Of a stretch of DNA of 64,000 bases, positions 33,197-42,516 are shown piece after piece (the first letter of the stretch is position 1; each line of letters starts with the position of its first letter). This DNA comes from an uncultured Actinomycetes bacterium. GTDB lineage: Bacteria; Actinomycetota; Actinomycetes; Nanopelagicales; Nanopelagicaceae. The stretch lies in assembly GCA_903822425.1 (NCBI GenBank), contig CAIJOY010000047.1, forward strand, positions 47,753 through 111,752, written 5' to 3'. A program made the translations under genes and the position numbers. Under the pieces are notes generated by a model. That model saw nothing but the letters and a program-made list of their open reading frames with translations. It made no database searches and was not told the DNA's origin.

Positions 33197-34717
33197 ATGT
33201 CTGCCTTTACAACCCCAATACTTAATTACTCACTCCTGTTACCAATACTTATCGTTTTGGGAGGAGCGCTGATCGGAGTAATGCTCGAGGCATTTGCTTC
33301 TCGCAAAATTCGTCCCATTGCACAATTGAGTATCACCTTTGGTACTTTGATTTTGGCTCTTGTCCAAGTTTGGCGAATTCGTCACCAATCATCGCTAACG
33401 GCAGCAATGGGATCAGTTGCGATTGATGGTGCGTCAATTTTGGCACAAGGTTCAGTTTTATTGATCGCAATCTTGGGTGTTGCACTTATTGCCGATCAAG
33501 AACATTTTACCGCACTAGCGGCATCACTTCCTGGCTCTTCAGAGGAACGCGAATCAATACAAAGCGGGGAACAGCTAACAGAAATTTATCCACTCACACT
33601 TTTTGCAGTTGCTGGAATGCTCTTGTTCCCAGCATCGAATGATTTGATTACCCTCTTTGTTGCTCTAGAAATGCTTTCCTTACCTTTATATTTAATGGCG
33701 GGGCTTTCTCGCCGGCGACGGTTGCTTTCCCAAGAATCAGCTTTGAAATATTTCTTGCTGGGCGCCTTTTCATCTGCCTTCTTTTTATTCGGCGCTGCTT
33801 ATCTTTACGGTTATTCAGGTAGCGTCTCATTTGCTGGAATTCGAGAAGCAGTAATTGGTGGAAGTGGCAACGACGTCTTCTTGCTCATGGGCATCGCATT
33901 TCTATCTATTGGCCTTCTCTTCAAAGTAGGAGCAGTGCCATTTCATGCATGGACTCCTGATGTGTATCAAGGCGCACCAACACCAGTGACTGCATTTATG
34001 GCAGCAGCCACAAAAGTTGCTGCATTTGGTGCAATGCTTCGAATTTTCTATACCGCACTTGCAAATGCTTACTGGGATTGGCGACCAGTTATGACCACAA
34101 TTGCGATCATCACGATGCTCTTTGGATCCTTTGTTGCAATTGCGCAACGTGATGTGAAGCGCATGTTGGCTTATTCGTCAATTGCTCATGCTGGTTTCTT
34201 ACTCATCGGTGTGATTGCCCTAAACAAAGCTGGACTTGATGCTTCTATCTTCTATTTATTGGCTTACGGCGTCACGACAATCGGTGCATTTGGTGTAGTC
34301 ACACTCGTTCGAGATTCCACGGGCGAGGTAACAGACCTTAAGCGATGGGCAGGACTTGGGAAGCGTTCACCGTTTGCAGCGACCCTATTTGCTGCCTTCC
34401 TTTTAGCTTTTGCTGGTATTCCAATGACTAGTGGATTTATTGGAAAGTTTTCGATCTTCTCTGCAGCCTACGAAAGTGGCAATCACGCCATCGTTATTGT
34501 GGGTGTACTCTCCAGCGCAATCGCTGCATATTTTTACATCAGAGTCATCGTTGTAATGTTTTTTAATGATCCTGTTGAAGATGGAACAACGGTAGTTATC
34601 CCTTCCATTCTTACCCGTTTTGCAGTTACTACGGCATTCGCAGTCACAATCTTCCTGGGCGTGTTTCCCGCTCCGGTACTCAACTTCATTACATCAACGG
34701 CCCTCCTACTCCGCTGA
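33197..34717 (+). CDS. nuoN: NADH-quinone oxidoreductase subunit N
   Basis: LFKVGAVPFHAWTPDVYQGAPTPVTAFMAAATKVAAFGAMLR. Confidence 0.96.
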   Translation: MSAFTTPILNYSLLLPILIVLGGALIGVMLEAFASRKIRPIAQLSITFGTLILALVQVWRIRHQSSLTAAMGSVAIDGASILAQGSVLLIAILGVALIADQEHFTALAASLPGSSEERESIQSGEQLTEIYPLTLFAVAGMLLFPASNDLITLFVALEMLSLPLYLMAGLSRRRRLLSQESALKYFLLGAFSSAFFLFGAAYLYGYSGSVSFAGIREAVIGGSGNDVFLLMGIAFLSIGLLFKVGAVPFHAWTPDVYQGAPTPVTAFMAAATKVAAFGAMLRIFYTALANAYWDWRPVMTTIAIITMLFGSFVAIAQRDVKRMLAYSSIAHAGFLLIGVIALNKAGLDASIFYLLAYGVTTIGAFGVVTLVRDSTGEVTDLKRWAGLGKRSPFAATLFAAFLLAFAGIPMTSGFIGKFSIFSAAYESGNHAIVIVGVLSSAIAAYFYIRVIVVMFFNDPVEDGTTVVIPSILTRFAVTTAFAVTIFLGVFPAPVLNFITSTALLLR

Positions 34718-35706
34718 TGTCAGCATTTGGGATACCTAATCTGTCAGATGCGTTGGAGCGGGATGTAACTGAAGGTTTGGTTAAAGTAGAAGAGCTTCTT
34801 GCAAGTCACATAAAAGGAAAGTACCCGTTAGTTGAGGAAACCTCACATCACCTAGTTGCGGCGGGTGGAAAACGCTTGCGACCGCTTTTAACATTACTAA
34901 CTTCTCACCTTGGAAATCCGAGTAACCCTCAGATTATTGAAGCAGCCGTTGTCTGCGAACTCACTCACCTTGCCACTTTGTATCACGATGATGTGATGGA
35001 TGAAGCACCACTAAGACGTGGAGTTCAAAGTGCTAACTCTCGCTGGGGTAACACAATTGCGATATTAACCGGTGATTATTTATTCTCTAAAGCCTCAGAT
35101 TTACTAGCCGATTTAGGTCCTGAAGCGGTGCGACTTCAGGCGCGAACTTTTGAACGCTTAGTGATTGGGCAGATCATGGAAACTCAAGGTCCTGATGCCG
35201 GACAGGATCCGCTTGAGCATTACCTACAAGTTGTTGCAGACAAAACTGGCTCGTTGATTTCAACCAGTGCACGCTTTGGTGCATTACTGTCAAAAGCACC
35301 TAAAGAAATCGTTGAAACCGTTACGCAATTTGGTGAGCAAATTGGTATTGCTTTCCAGCTTGTAGATGATGTCATTGATATCGCTAGCAATTCAGTTGAA
35401 TCGGGCAAGACGCCAGGAACAGATCTTCGCGAAGGTGTGCCAACTTTAGTAACTTTAAATGTATTGAAATCTCAGAATCCTGGGGATCGGGAACTTCAGT
35501 CATTGCTGCGCGCACCTATCGAATCCGAAGAAGTTGTCCAAGAAGTTCTTCTAGCTCTACGTAATCATCCAGCATTAGATGAGTCTCGCCAGCAGCTTTT
35601 ACAAGTTGCACAGAAAGCGCGCTTAGCCCTGGGACCTCTGCCAATCTGTGATGCAACGGGTGCCCTATTTTCACTTTGCGATGCGGTGATTGAGCGCTCT
35701 AACTAA
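34717..35706 (+). CDS. Polyprenyl diphosphate synthase (probable menaquinone side-chain synthase)
   Basis: ATLYHDDVMDEAPLRRG (first Asp-rich motif), GKRLRPLL, FQLVDDVIDIASNSVESGK; overlaps nuoN stop. Confidence 0.93.
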   Translation: MSAFGIPNLSDALERDVTEGLVKVEELLASHIKGKYPLVEETSHHLVAAGGKRLRPLLTLLTSHLGNPSNPQIIEAAVVCELTHLATLYHDDVMDEAPLRRGVQSANSRWGNTIAILTGDYLFSKASDLLADLGPEAVRLQARTFERLVIGQIMETQGPDAGQDPLEHYLQVVADKTGSLISTSARFGALLSKAPKEIVETVTQFGEQIGIAFQLVDDVIDIASNSVESGKTPGTDLREGVPTLVTLNVLKSQNPGDRELQSLLRAPIESEEVVQEVLLALRNHPALDESRQQLLQVAQKARLALGPLPICDATGALFSLCDAVIERSN

Positions 35707-36602
35707 GAATTTTGAGCTGGAAGATTTCTATTGGTTTTAACTAAGTCAGTTCCAAGGAAGACCAACGCAAACCAGATGAAGCAAAAGCCAACAAGGCGTC
35801 CCAGGGACATTGTTTCGCGATTGATGAGCGTGCCCACCAAGAACATAATCGTAGGACAAATGTATTGCAACAACCCTGTAACTGATAATGGTAAACGAGT
35901 TGTAGCTCCGTTATATGCCAGAAGTGGAATGACTGTGGCAAGACCAGCACACGCGAGCAAGAGTGAAAAACCAAGTGATTGCCCAAATTGTGCCCGACCC
36001 TGAGACTCTAGATAACCCAAATAGATGAGATTGGGCAACAATGCAAAGGTAGTTTCAATAGATAAACCTTCAAGGGCACCTAGATTTAGCGTCTTTTTGA
36101 CCAAACTATAGGTTCCCCAAGATGCAGCAAGTGCAATTGCGATCCAAGGAAGTGCTCCGTACACAATAGTAAGAATTACAACTCCGACGGCGGCAAAGGC
36201 GACAGCAATCCATTGAATTCTGCGCATACGTTCATGGAATATGAAAACACCGAATGCAACATTAACAAGTGGAGTTATGTAGTAACCCAAAGAAGCTTCT
36301 ACAACTCGGTCAACGCTGACTGACCAGATGTATACAGCCCAGTTTACTGTGAGGAAAAGTGAGGAAAGCCCTAACAACGCCAGAGTGCGTGGCTGTTTAA
36401 AGATGGCAAAAGTAGTGCGTAGTTGTTTGAGGCTTGCTAGCAGGATTACACATAAGACCAGCGACCAAATTCCTCGGTTAGCTAGGATTTCGAAAGCCGA
36501 GGCTTTGTGCATGTAATGCCAGAAAAGTGGAAGCAGACCCCAAATGACGTTGGCAGCAACACCGTAGAAAAGCCCAGTTGCGCGGTGTTCGATTTTAGTA
36601 AT
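35703..36602 (-). CDS. rarD: RarD/EamA family transporter; extended N-terminus, putative ATT start at 36602
   Basis: ORF track starts at ATG 36512, but upstream in-frame translation (I)TKIEHRATGLFYGVAANVIWGLLPLFWHYMHKASAFEILANRGIWS matches the RarD N-terminus; SD-like GGTGAG five nt before ATT. Confidence 0.75.
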   Translation of the reverse strand: MTKIEHRATGLFYGVAANVIWGLLPLFWHYMHKASAFEILANRGIWSLVLCVILLASLKQLRTTFAIFKQPRTLALLGLSSLFLTVNWAVYIWSVSVDRVVEASLGYYITPLVNVAFGVFIFHERMRRIQWIAVAFAAVGVVILTIVYGALPWIAIALAASWGTYSLVKKTLNLGALEGLSIETTFALLPNLIYLGYLESQGRAQFGQSLGFSLLLACAGLATVIPLLAYNGATTRLPLSVTGLLQYICPTIMFLVGTLINRETMSLGRLVGFCFIWFALVFLGTDLVKTNRNLPAQNS

Positions 36603-36608
36603 TGAGTC

Positions 36609-37100
36609 TCACCGGTAATTCGTGAACTGTACGGCGAATTCCCACTTTGCCCCTTTGATCATGGCTATTGCATCTTGAAGATCGTCGCGGCTCTTGCTCG
36701 TTACGCGTAATTCATCTCCTTGAATTTGAGTCTTAATTGATTTCGGTCCTTCATCGCGTAATAGTTTTGCAACTTTCTTTGCATTCTCTGTAGATATACC
36801 TTCTTTCAGAGGGCAATTTATTTTGTAGATTTTTCCACTCAGCGCAGGTTCAGCCGGATCGATGTGCTTGAGGGAGACCCCGCGCTTGACCAACTTGTCT
36901 TTCAGGACATCCAAAGTGGCTTTTGCGCGCTCTTCAGTTCCAGCTTCAATTGAAATTTTTTCACCTTCGAGTTCTAACTTTGCACCGGTGTTCTTAAAAT
37001 CAAAACGAGTATCAATTTCGCGGATCGCTTGGTTAACAGCGTTATCCAGTTCCATGCGGTCGATCTTAGAAACTACATCAAAACTGCTATCTGAAGCCAT
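36609..37100 (-). CDS. yajQ: YajQ family nucleotide-binding protein
   Basis: DSSFDVVSKIDRMELDNAVNQAIREIDTRFDFKNT...QIQGDELRVTSKSRDDLQ. Confidence 0.96.
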   Translation of the reverse strand: MASDSSFDVVSKIDRMELDNAVNQAIREIDTRFDFKNTGAKLELEGEKISIEAGTEERAKATLDVLKDKLVKRGVSLKHIDPAEPALSGKIYKINCPLKEGISTENAKKVAKLLRDEGPKSIKTQIQGDELRVTSKSRDDLQDAIAMIKGAKWEFAVQFTNYR

Positions 37101-37123
37101 GGGTTTACTCCTTATCTATAAGA

Positions 37124-37161
37124 CAAAGATAGCGTTTTTCGCCCTCCTTGGTCTATCTTTG
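37124..37161. promoter_or_regulatory. Inverted repeat CAAAGATAG-N20-CTATCTTTG between divergent yajQ and lacI-family gene
   Basis: Perfect 9-bp arms at 37124-37132 and 37153-37161. Confidence 0.4.
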
Positions 37162-37187
37162 CCTTCTCAAGAAAATACGGAGAATCA

Positions 37188-38222
37188 ATGCGAGCTTCAT
37201 CGAAAAAAACGGAAGTGGTCGCTAAACGTGCCACTATTCGAGATGTTGCAGCAAGAGCGGGCGTTTCTAAGTCTCTGGTCTCACTTGTTTTTAGTGATCC
37301 GGCAGCGGTTAGCGCTGATAAGAAGCGACGCGTGCTTAAAGCAGCAGAGGACTTGAACTTCACTCCCAATTTTTTAGCGCGATCTTTAGCAACTGGATCT
37401 GGAATCTTCGTAGGAATTCTTGTAGCAGATCTCCATAATCCACTTTTTGCCGAAATTGTAGATTTTGTGCGATTGGAACTTGAAGGTGCAGGGGAGTACG
37501 GTTTTATGACATCAGCCATGTTGCCAGGACTCGATGGAGTTCCTCGCTTAGATAGCCGCACCGTAAATGCTTTGATCGATCTCCGACCACGCAGTGTGCT
37601 GGTTGTTGGGTCCATCTCCGATTTAAGCCCACTCGATAAGATTCCTGCGGATGTCCAAATAGTGGTTGCTAGTGCAATTCCCTCAAAACTTAAGCGCGCA
37701 ATATCAGTTCGAACTGATGATTCGCAAGGAATGGCTTTGATCGTAGATCACTTAGTTGAGCGAGGACATAAAAACATTGCGCATATTGGCGGGGGCGGGG
37801 GAAAAGTTTCGCTGGGTCGCGCGAAAGCTTATGAAGATGCCATGAATGCAAACGGTTTGAAGAAGTACATTCACATCGAAGATGCAGATTTCACAGAGAA
37901 GTCTGGCTACAAAGCTGCCTTGAAAATGCTCAAAGGTTCAAAGCGCCCGACAGCGATAACTGCTGCAAATGATCTTGTGGCAATCGGCATAGAAGATGCA
38001 ATCAAAGAAATGGGCCTAAGTAATATCGCTCTTACGGGATATGACAACACCTATCTGGCGGACATTAAGACCATTTCCTTGACCTCGGTTGACCAAGATA
38101 ATGCTGAAATTGCAGCCCAAGCTGTCAAGTGGCTCACAGGAGTTGAGAGCATCAAAGCCGGTGGCCAATTTTTAGTACAACCACGATTGATTATTCGAGA
38201 TTCCTCCTCCGCTCGGTATTGA
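37188..38222 (+). CDS. LacI family transcriptional regulator
   Basis: HTH ATIRDVAARAGVSKSLVSLVFSDPAAVSADKKRRVLKAAEDLNFTPN plus periplasmic-binding-like domain. Confidence 0.95.
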   Translation: MRASSKKTEVVAKRATIRDVAARAGVSKSLVSLVFSDPAAVSADKKRRVLKAAEDLNFTPNFLARSLATGSGIFVGILVADLHNPLFAEIVDFVRLELEGAGEYGFMTSAMLPGLDGVPRLDSRTVNALIDLRPRSVLVVGSISDLSPLDKIPADVQIVVASAIPSKLKRAISVRTDDSQGMALIVDHLVERGHKNIAHIGGGGGKVSLGRAKAYEDAMNANGLKKYIHIEDADFTEKSGYKAALKMLKGSKRPTAITAANDLVAIGIEDAIKEMGLSNIALTGYDNTYLADIKTISLTSVDQDNAEIAAQAVKWLTGVESIKAGGQFLVQPRLIIRDSSSARY

Positions 38223-38246
38223 CTTAACTCTTTTTAAGCAATAACT

Positions 38247-38260
38247 TTGGAGCGGTCCAA
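38247..38260. promoter_or_regulatory. Putative LacI-family operator TTGGAGCGGTCCAA
   Basis: Near-perfect palindrome TTGGA-N-CG-N-TCCAA with central CG, just upstream of the ATG at 38283 and downstream of the lacI-family gene. Confidence 0.55.
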
Positions 38261-38282
38261 TTGAGAAGCGAGGCGAGAAAGA

Positions 38283-39731
38283 ATGCAACGCAAGCAACTC
38301 TTAATAGGCGGTCTTTGGAGAGAACCCACCAACGCAAAATTTGAGGAAATTCGATCACCTTTTGATCAACGCGTAATTGGGGAAGTATCTATCGCGGGAT
38401 TGAGTGATGTTGAAAGCGCTCTCGTCGCTGCAGAAAAAGGCGCACATTTATGGCGACGAACCCCAGCGCATAAGCGCGTAACTATTCTCTTGAAAGCTGC
38501 AGCTTTAGCAGATGAACGAGCAGAGGAAATTGCCCAAATTATTAGCGCAGAAAATGGCAAAGCCATCGGAGAAGCGCGAGGTGAGGCGAGCCGATCAGGA
38601 GAGATTATTCGTCTTGCAGCTTTTGAAGGTTCTCAACTTTATGGAAGTACATTGCCATTAGATGCAAATGTCGGCACAGGACAAGAAAAAATAGGTTTTA
38701 CCCTTCGTCAACCGGTTGGAATTGTCGTAGCTATTAGCCCATTCAATTACCCAGCTCTCTTAGTTTTGCATAAATTAGCTCCGGCCTTAGCTGCTGGCAA
38801 TGCTGTAGTTCTTAAGCCAGCTCGCACGACGCCACTTACGGCCCTGGCCCTTGCACAGTGTTTCTTAGATGCTGGATTGCCTGAAGGTGTTTTAAGTGTT
38901 CTCACTGGATCAGGAGCCGAACTCGGCGATGCATTGGTGAGTGATAAAAGAGTGCGCAAAGTTTCATTTACTGGTTCTACTGTTACCGGTGAGCACATAT
39001 CTCGAATCGCTGGGATCAAGAAACTTTCACTTGAACTAGGCGCGTCTTGCCCAGTGATTGTTTTAAAAGATGCGGACTTAGAGCTAGCAACAAATTCGAT
39101 CGCACTTGGTGGGTATGTAAATGCGGGTCAAGTATGCATTTCAGTGCAGCGTGTGATTGTTGATGAATCGATCATGGCTGATTTTCTTAATTTGCTGGCT
39201 CCCAAAGTGTCTGCAATTACTACAGGAGATCCAGGATCAGTTGATACCAAGATGGGGACTTTAATTTCCGCCAAAGAAGCCGCTCGCGTAAATGCGACTA
39301 TTCAAAAAGCGGTTGCTGATGGAGCAAAGTTATTAATGGGTGGCCAAATCGATGGCTCGATCATGCAACCTACAATTTTGACTCATGTTGATCCACGTTC
39401 ATCAATTGCGCAAGATGAACTTTTTGGACCCGCAATAGCGGTGAGCAGTGCGACATCGGTGGCACAAGCAATTGATTTAGCTAATAGCACTTCATACGGA
39501 TTAGGTTCTGGAGTTTTCACTCGCGATGTTTCTGCGGCAATTCAAGCTGCTCGAGAAATAGATTCTGGCATTATCGATATCAACTGGACGCCGCTTTGGC
39601 GGGCAGATTTAATGCCATATGGTGGATTAAAATCTAGCGGCATCGGCAAAGAGGGCGTTCGCTCTGCAGTTGAAGAAATGACCGAAGTAAAGACAGTTGT
39701 TTTACACGGCCAACCTTGGAATCCAGCATGA
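38283..39731 (+). CDS. Aldehyde dehydrogenase family protein
   Basis: ISPFNYPALLVLHKLAPALAAGNAVVLKPA, FTGSTVTGEHI, LELGASCPVIVLKDAD, NAGQVCISVQRV. Confidence 0.92.
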   Translation: MQRKQLLIGGLWREPTNAKFEEIRSPFDQRVIGEVSIAGLSDVESALVAAEKGAHLWRRTPAHKRVTILLKAAALADERAEEIAQIISAENGKAIGEARGEASRSGEIIRLAAFEGSQLYGSTLPLDANVGTGQEKIGFTLRQPVGIVVAISPFNYPALLVLHKLAPALAAGNAVVLKPARTTPLTALALAQCFLDAGLPEGVLSVLTGSGAELGDALVSDKRVRKVSFTGSTVTGEHISRIAGIKKLSLELGASCPVIVLKDADLELATNSIALGGYVNAGQVCISVQRVIVDESIMADFLNLLAPKVSAITTGDPGSVDTKMGTLISAKEAARVNATIQKAVADGAKLLMGGQIDGSIMQPTILTHVDPRSSIAQDELFGPAIAVSSATSVAQAIDLANSTSYGLGSGVFTRDVSAAIQAAREIDSGIIDINWTPLWRADLMPYGGLKSSGIGKEGVRSAVEEMTEVKTVVLHGQPWNPA

Positions 39732-39756
39732 AGATCACACGAGTGAGGGAAAAAAT

Positions 39757-41721
39757 ATGACCACACCCAACTACGGACCAACAATTCGACTAACTGTTGC
39801 TCAAGCAGTTATTAAATATATTTCAGTCCAATATTCAGTGGCCGATGGAGTCAGACAAAGATTTATTCCCGGCGCACTCGGCATATTTGGTCATGGCAAC
39901 CTTGCCGGCTTAGGTCAAGCGCTAGACCAATACAGTGATGAACTTCCATTTATTCAAGGCAGAAATGAACAATCGCTCACTCATGCTGCTATTGCATTTG
40001 CAAAAGCTAATCGCCGCCATCGCGCGCTAGCAGTCACAGCTTCAATCGGACCAGGCGCCCTTAACATGATTACAGCTGCTGGACTTGCAACAGTTAATAA
40101 ACTTCCAGTTTTATTACTACCAGGTGATTCTTACGCAACGCGTCGACAAGGCCCAGTTTTACAACAGCTAGAAAATCCAACTGCACCAGATATCTCAGTT
40201 AACGATGCCTTCAGACCTATCGCTCGCTTCTTTGATCGCATCACTCGCCCTGAACAACTTCTCACCTCACTTCCTTTGGCATTTAGAGTTCTTACAAATC
40301 CGGTTGAAACGGGTGCGGTAGTTATCGCTTTACCTCAAGATATTCAATCTCACGCTTTTGATTTTCCGGTTTCATTTTTTGAAGAACATGATTGGAAAAT
40401 TCGTCGTGCTCTTCCTGATCCAGTAGAGATTTCCGAGATTGCTGCAATTCTTGCTGGTGCCACACAACCAATCATCATCGCTGGTGGAGGAATTAACTAT
40501 TCCGATGCAGGTAAAGAACTCGAAGCAATTGGTGAAGCGACGGGGATTCCGATCTGTGAAACCTTTGCCGGTAAAGGCGCTGTCCAGATTAAGGCTCCAT
40601 GGCAAGTAGGCGGAATTGGCCTAGAAGGCAGCCCGGCTACTAATAAATTAGCAATGAAGGCAGATGTTGTATTACATATTGGCACCCGCCTTACAGATTT
40701 TGCCACCGCATCTCAGTCAATATTTAATAATCCAAAAGTGCAGTTTGTGTCCATCAACATCTCTGAATTTGATGCGATCAAGCAAGGCGCTCACGCTGTC
40801 ATAGGTGATGCAAAGTTATCTTTGAAAGCGTTGTTGCCTGCACTAAAAGGTTACAAAGTTCCTGCGGCGTGGAGCGCTGAAGTAGCTAGCCTGAATAGCG
40901 CTTGGGAGATCGAGCGCATCGATGCGACAAACCCTGACAAGTTATTTGATAAAGCCACTCTTCCTGATTCTCCAATCACTGATGCGATTTTGACACAAGG
41001 GCAGTTGCTCGGAGTGTTGCAAGAGCATGCACGCCCCGGTGACATCATCATTGCTGCAGCGGGTGGCGCCCCCGGCGATGTCCAGAAAGTTTGGGATGCT
41101 ACCGGCGGACGCACAGCGCATCTCGAATTTGGTTTTTCGTGCATGGGATACGAAGTGCCCGCAGCAATTGGCGTGCGCCTTGCTCATCCAAATCCAGCCA
41201 ACCGTGTCACAACTTTCATCGGTGATGGAACCTTCGTAATGGCTCCAACCGAACTTGTTACCGCTGCTCAAGAAGGACTTCCTCTGACAATTGTCATTTC
41301 AGAAAATCATGGGTACCAAGTGATTCGTCGTCTACAGATGTGGCGCACTGGTAAGAGTTTTGGAAATGAATTCCGCTATCGCACTGCTGGTCCACTCTTT
41401 ACCGAGGACGCTGTCGTAGATGGGAAGACATCAAAACTTGAGGGAGATTATCTCAAGATTGATCTTGTTCAGATGGCAAGCGGTATGGGAGCCAAGGCAT
41501 ACCGTGCTCTTAGTGCAGATGATTTCCGCAAGGTGCTTAATCAAACTCGCGACGAACACGGACCAGTTGTAATTGTTGTTCCTACGGTTCAGCACGCACT
41601 ATTACCGGCATCTGGAGTTTGGTGGGATGTAGCACCTGCTGAAGTTTCAACACAGAGTTGGATTGCTCCACTTCGCAAGGATTACGAAGATGGCTTGGGC
41701 ACTCAAAGGTGGCACGGATGA
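39757..41721 (+). CDS. iolD: 3D-(3,5/4)-trihydroxycyclohexane-1,2-dione acylhydrolase (IolD)
   Basis: ThDP enzyme: GIFGHGNLAGLGQAL, PFIQGRNEQSLTHAAIAFAKANRR, ALAVTASIGPGALNMITAA; C-term FIGDGTFVMAPTELVTAAQEGL. In-frame ATG at 39757. Confidence 0.92.
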   Translation: MTTPNYGPTIRLTVAQAVIKYISVQYSVADGVRQRFIPGALGIFGHGNLAGLGQALDQYSDELPFIQGRNEQSLTHAAIAFAKANRRHRALAVTASIGPGALNMITAAGLATVNKLPVLLLPGDSYATRRQGPVLQQLENPTAPDISVNDAFRPIARFFDRITRPEQLLTSLPLAFRVLTNPVETGAVVIALPQDIQSHAFDFPVSFFEEHDWKIRRALPDPVEISEIAAILAGATQPIIIAGGGINYSDAGKELEAIGEATGIPICETFAGKGAVQIKAPWQVGGIGLEGSPATNKLAMKADVVLHIGTRLTDFATASQSIFNNPKVQFVSINISEFDAIKQGAHAVIGDAKLSLKALLPALKGYKVPAAWSAEVASLNSAWEIERIDATNPDKLFDKATLPDSPITDAILTQGQLLGVLQEHARPGDIIIAAAGGAPGDVQKVWDATGGRTAHLEFGFSCMGYEVPAAIGVRLAHPNPANRVTTFIGDGTFVMAPTELVTAAQEGLPLTIVISENHGYQVIRRLQMWRTGKSFGNEFRYRTAGPLFTEDAVVDGKTSKLEGDYLKIDLVQMASGMGAKAYRALSADDFRKVLNQTRDEHGPVVIVVPTVQHALLPASGVWWDVAPAEVSTQSWIAPLRKDYEDGLGTQRWHG

Positions 41722-42506
41722 GTTCGCGCTCACCGCTAGATCAAGGCGTGCTACGCGCCCGAATTAATGCCCATGAATTTAGCATGGGCATCTTCGTAGG
41801 TTTGAACGCACCCATGAGCGCTGAAATTGCTGCGCTAAATGGTGTTGATTGGGTACTTCTCGATCTCGAGCACGGCGGTGGAGGAGAAGATCAAGTAGGA
41901 CCAACCGTTGTTGCAGCAGGTGCTTATGGTGTTCCAACACTTGTACGCGTTGAATCTGCAGCACGAATTCGTATTGGGCGAGCACTTGATGCAGGCGCTG
42001 CAGGAATAATGATTCCTCGCCTCGAATCACCCAGTGAAATTCAAGAAAGTATTAAGCACTTGAGCTATCCGCCTCTTGGTGATCGTGGTGTTGCGACATA
42101 TAACCGTTCTGCCCAGTGGGGAAAGAATGCTGCCGCCCTGACCGCACCACGCACGTGTGTTGGCATAGTGCAAATTGAATCAGCGAAGGCCCTTGGGAGT
42201 ATTGATGAAATTGCTGCTATAGATGGTGTTGATGTTTTATTTATCGGGCCACTGGATTTAAGTTTTGATCTTGGAGTTCCACGCGATTTCAAGAACCCCA
42301 AATTTATCGAAGCTACCGAAAAAGTAGTGAATGCGGCAAAGAAGGCAGGAAAGGTTGCCGGTATTTTGGCACTGGATGCTGCTGGTGCTATCGATTATCG
42401 AAACCGCGGATTTAATTTTGTCGCGGTGGGATCTGATTCCACACTCTTAGCTAGTGCAGTAAATGCTCAAATGACCGAAGTACGCACACAAACGACGAAT
42501 AAATAA
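41718..42506 (+). CDS. HpcH/HpaI-type aldolase/lyase
   Basis: DWVLLDLEHGGGGEDQVGPTVVAAGAYGVPTLVRV, GAAGIMIPRLESPSEIQ, IVQIESAKALGSIDEIAAIDGVDVLFIGPLDLSFDLG. Confidence 0.92.
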   Translation: MSSRSPLDQGVLRARINAHEFSMGIFVGLNAPMSAEIAALNGVDWVLLDLEHGGGGEDQVGPTVVAAGAYGVPTLVRVESAARIRIGRALDAGAAGIMIPRLESPSEIQESIKHLSYPPLGDRGVATYNRSAQWGKNAAALTAPRTCVGIVQIESAKALGSIDEIAAIDGVDVLFIGPLDLSFDLGVPRDFKNPKFIEATEKVVNAAKKAGKVAGILALDAAGAIDYRNRGFNFVAVGSDSTLLASAVNAQMTEVRTQTTNK

Positions 42507-42516
42507 TAGGAGAACA

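Noticed and set aside
36862-37356. 164-aa plus-strand ORF spanning yajQ and the lacI-family start
   Set aside because: Antisense to yajQ and out of frame with the regulator.
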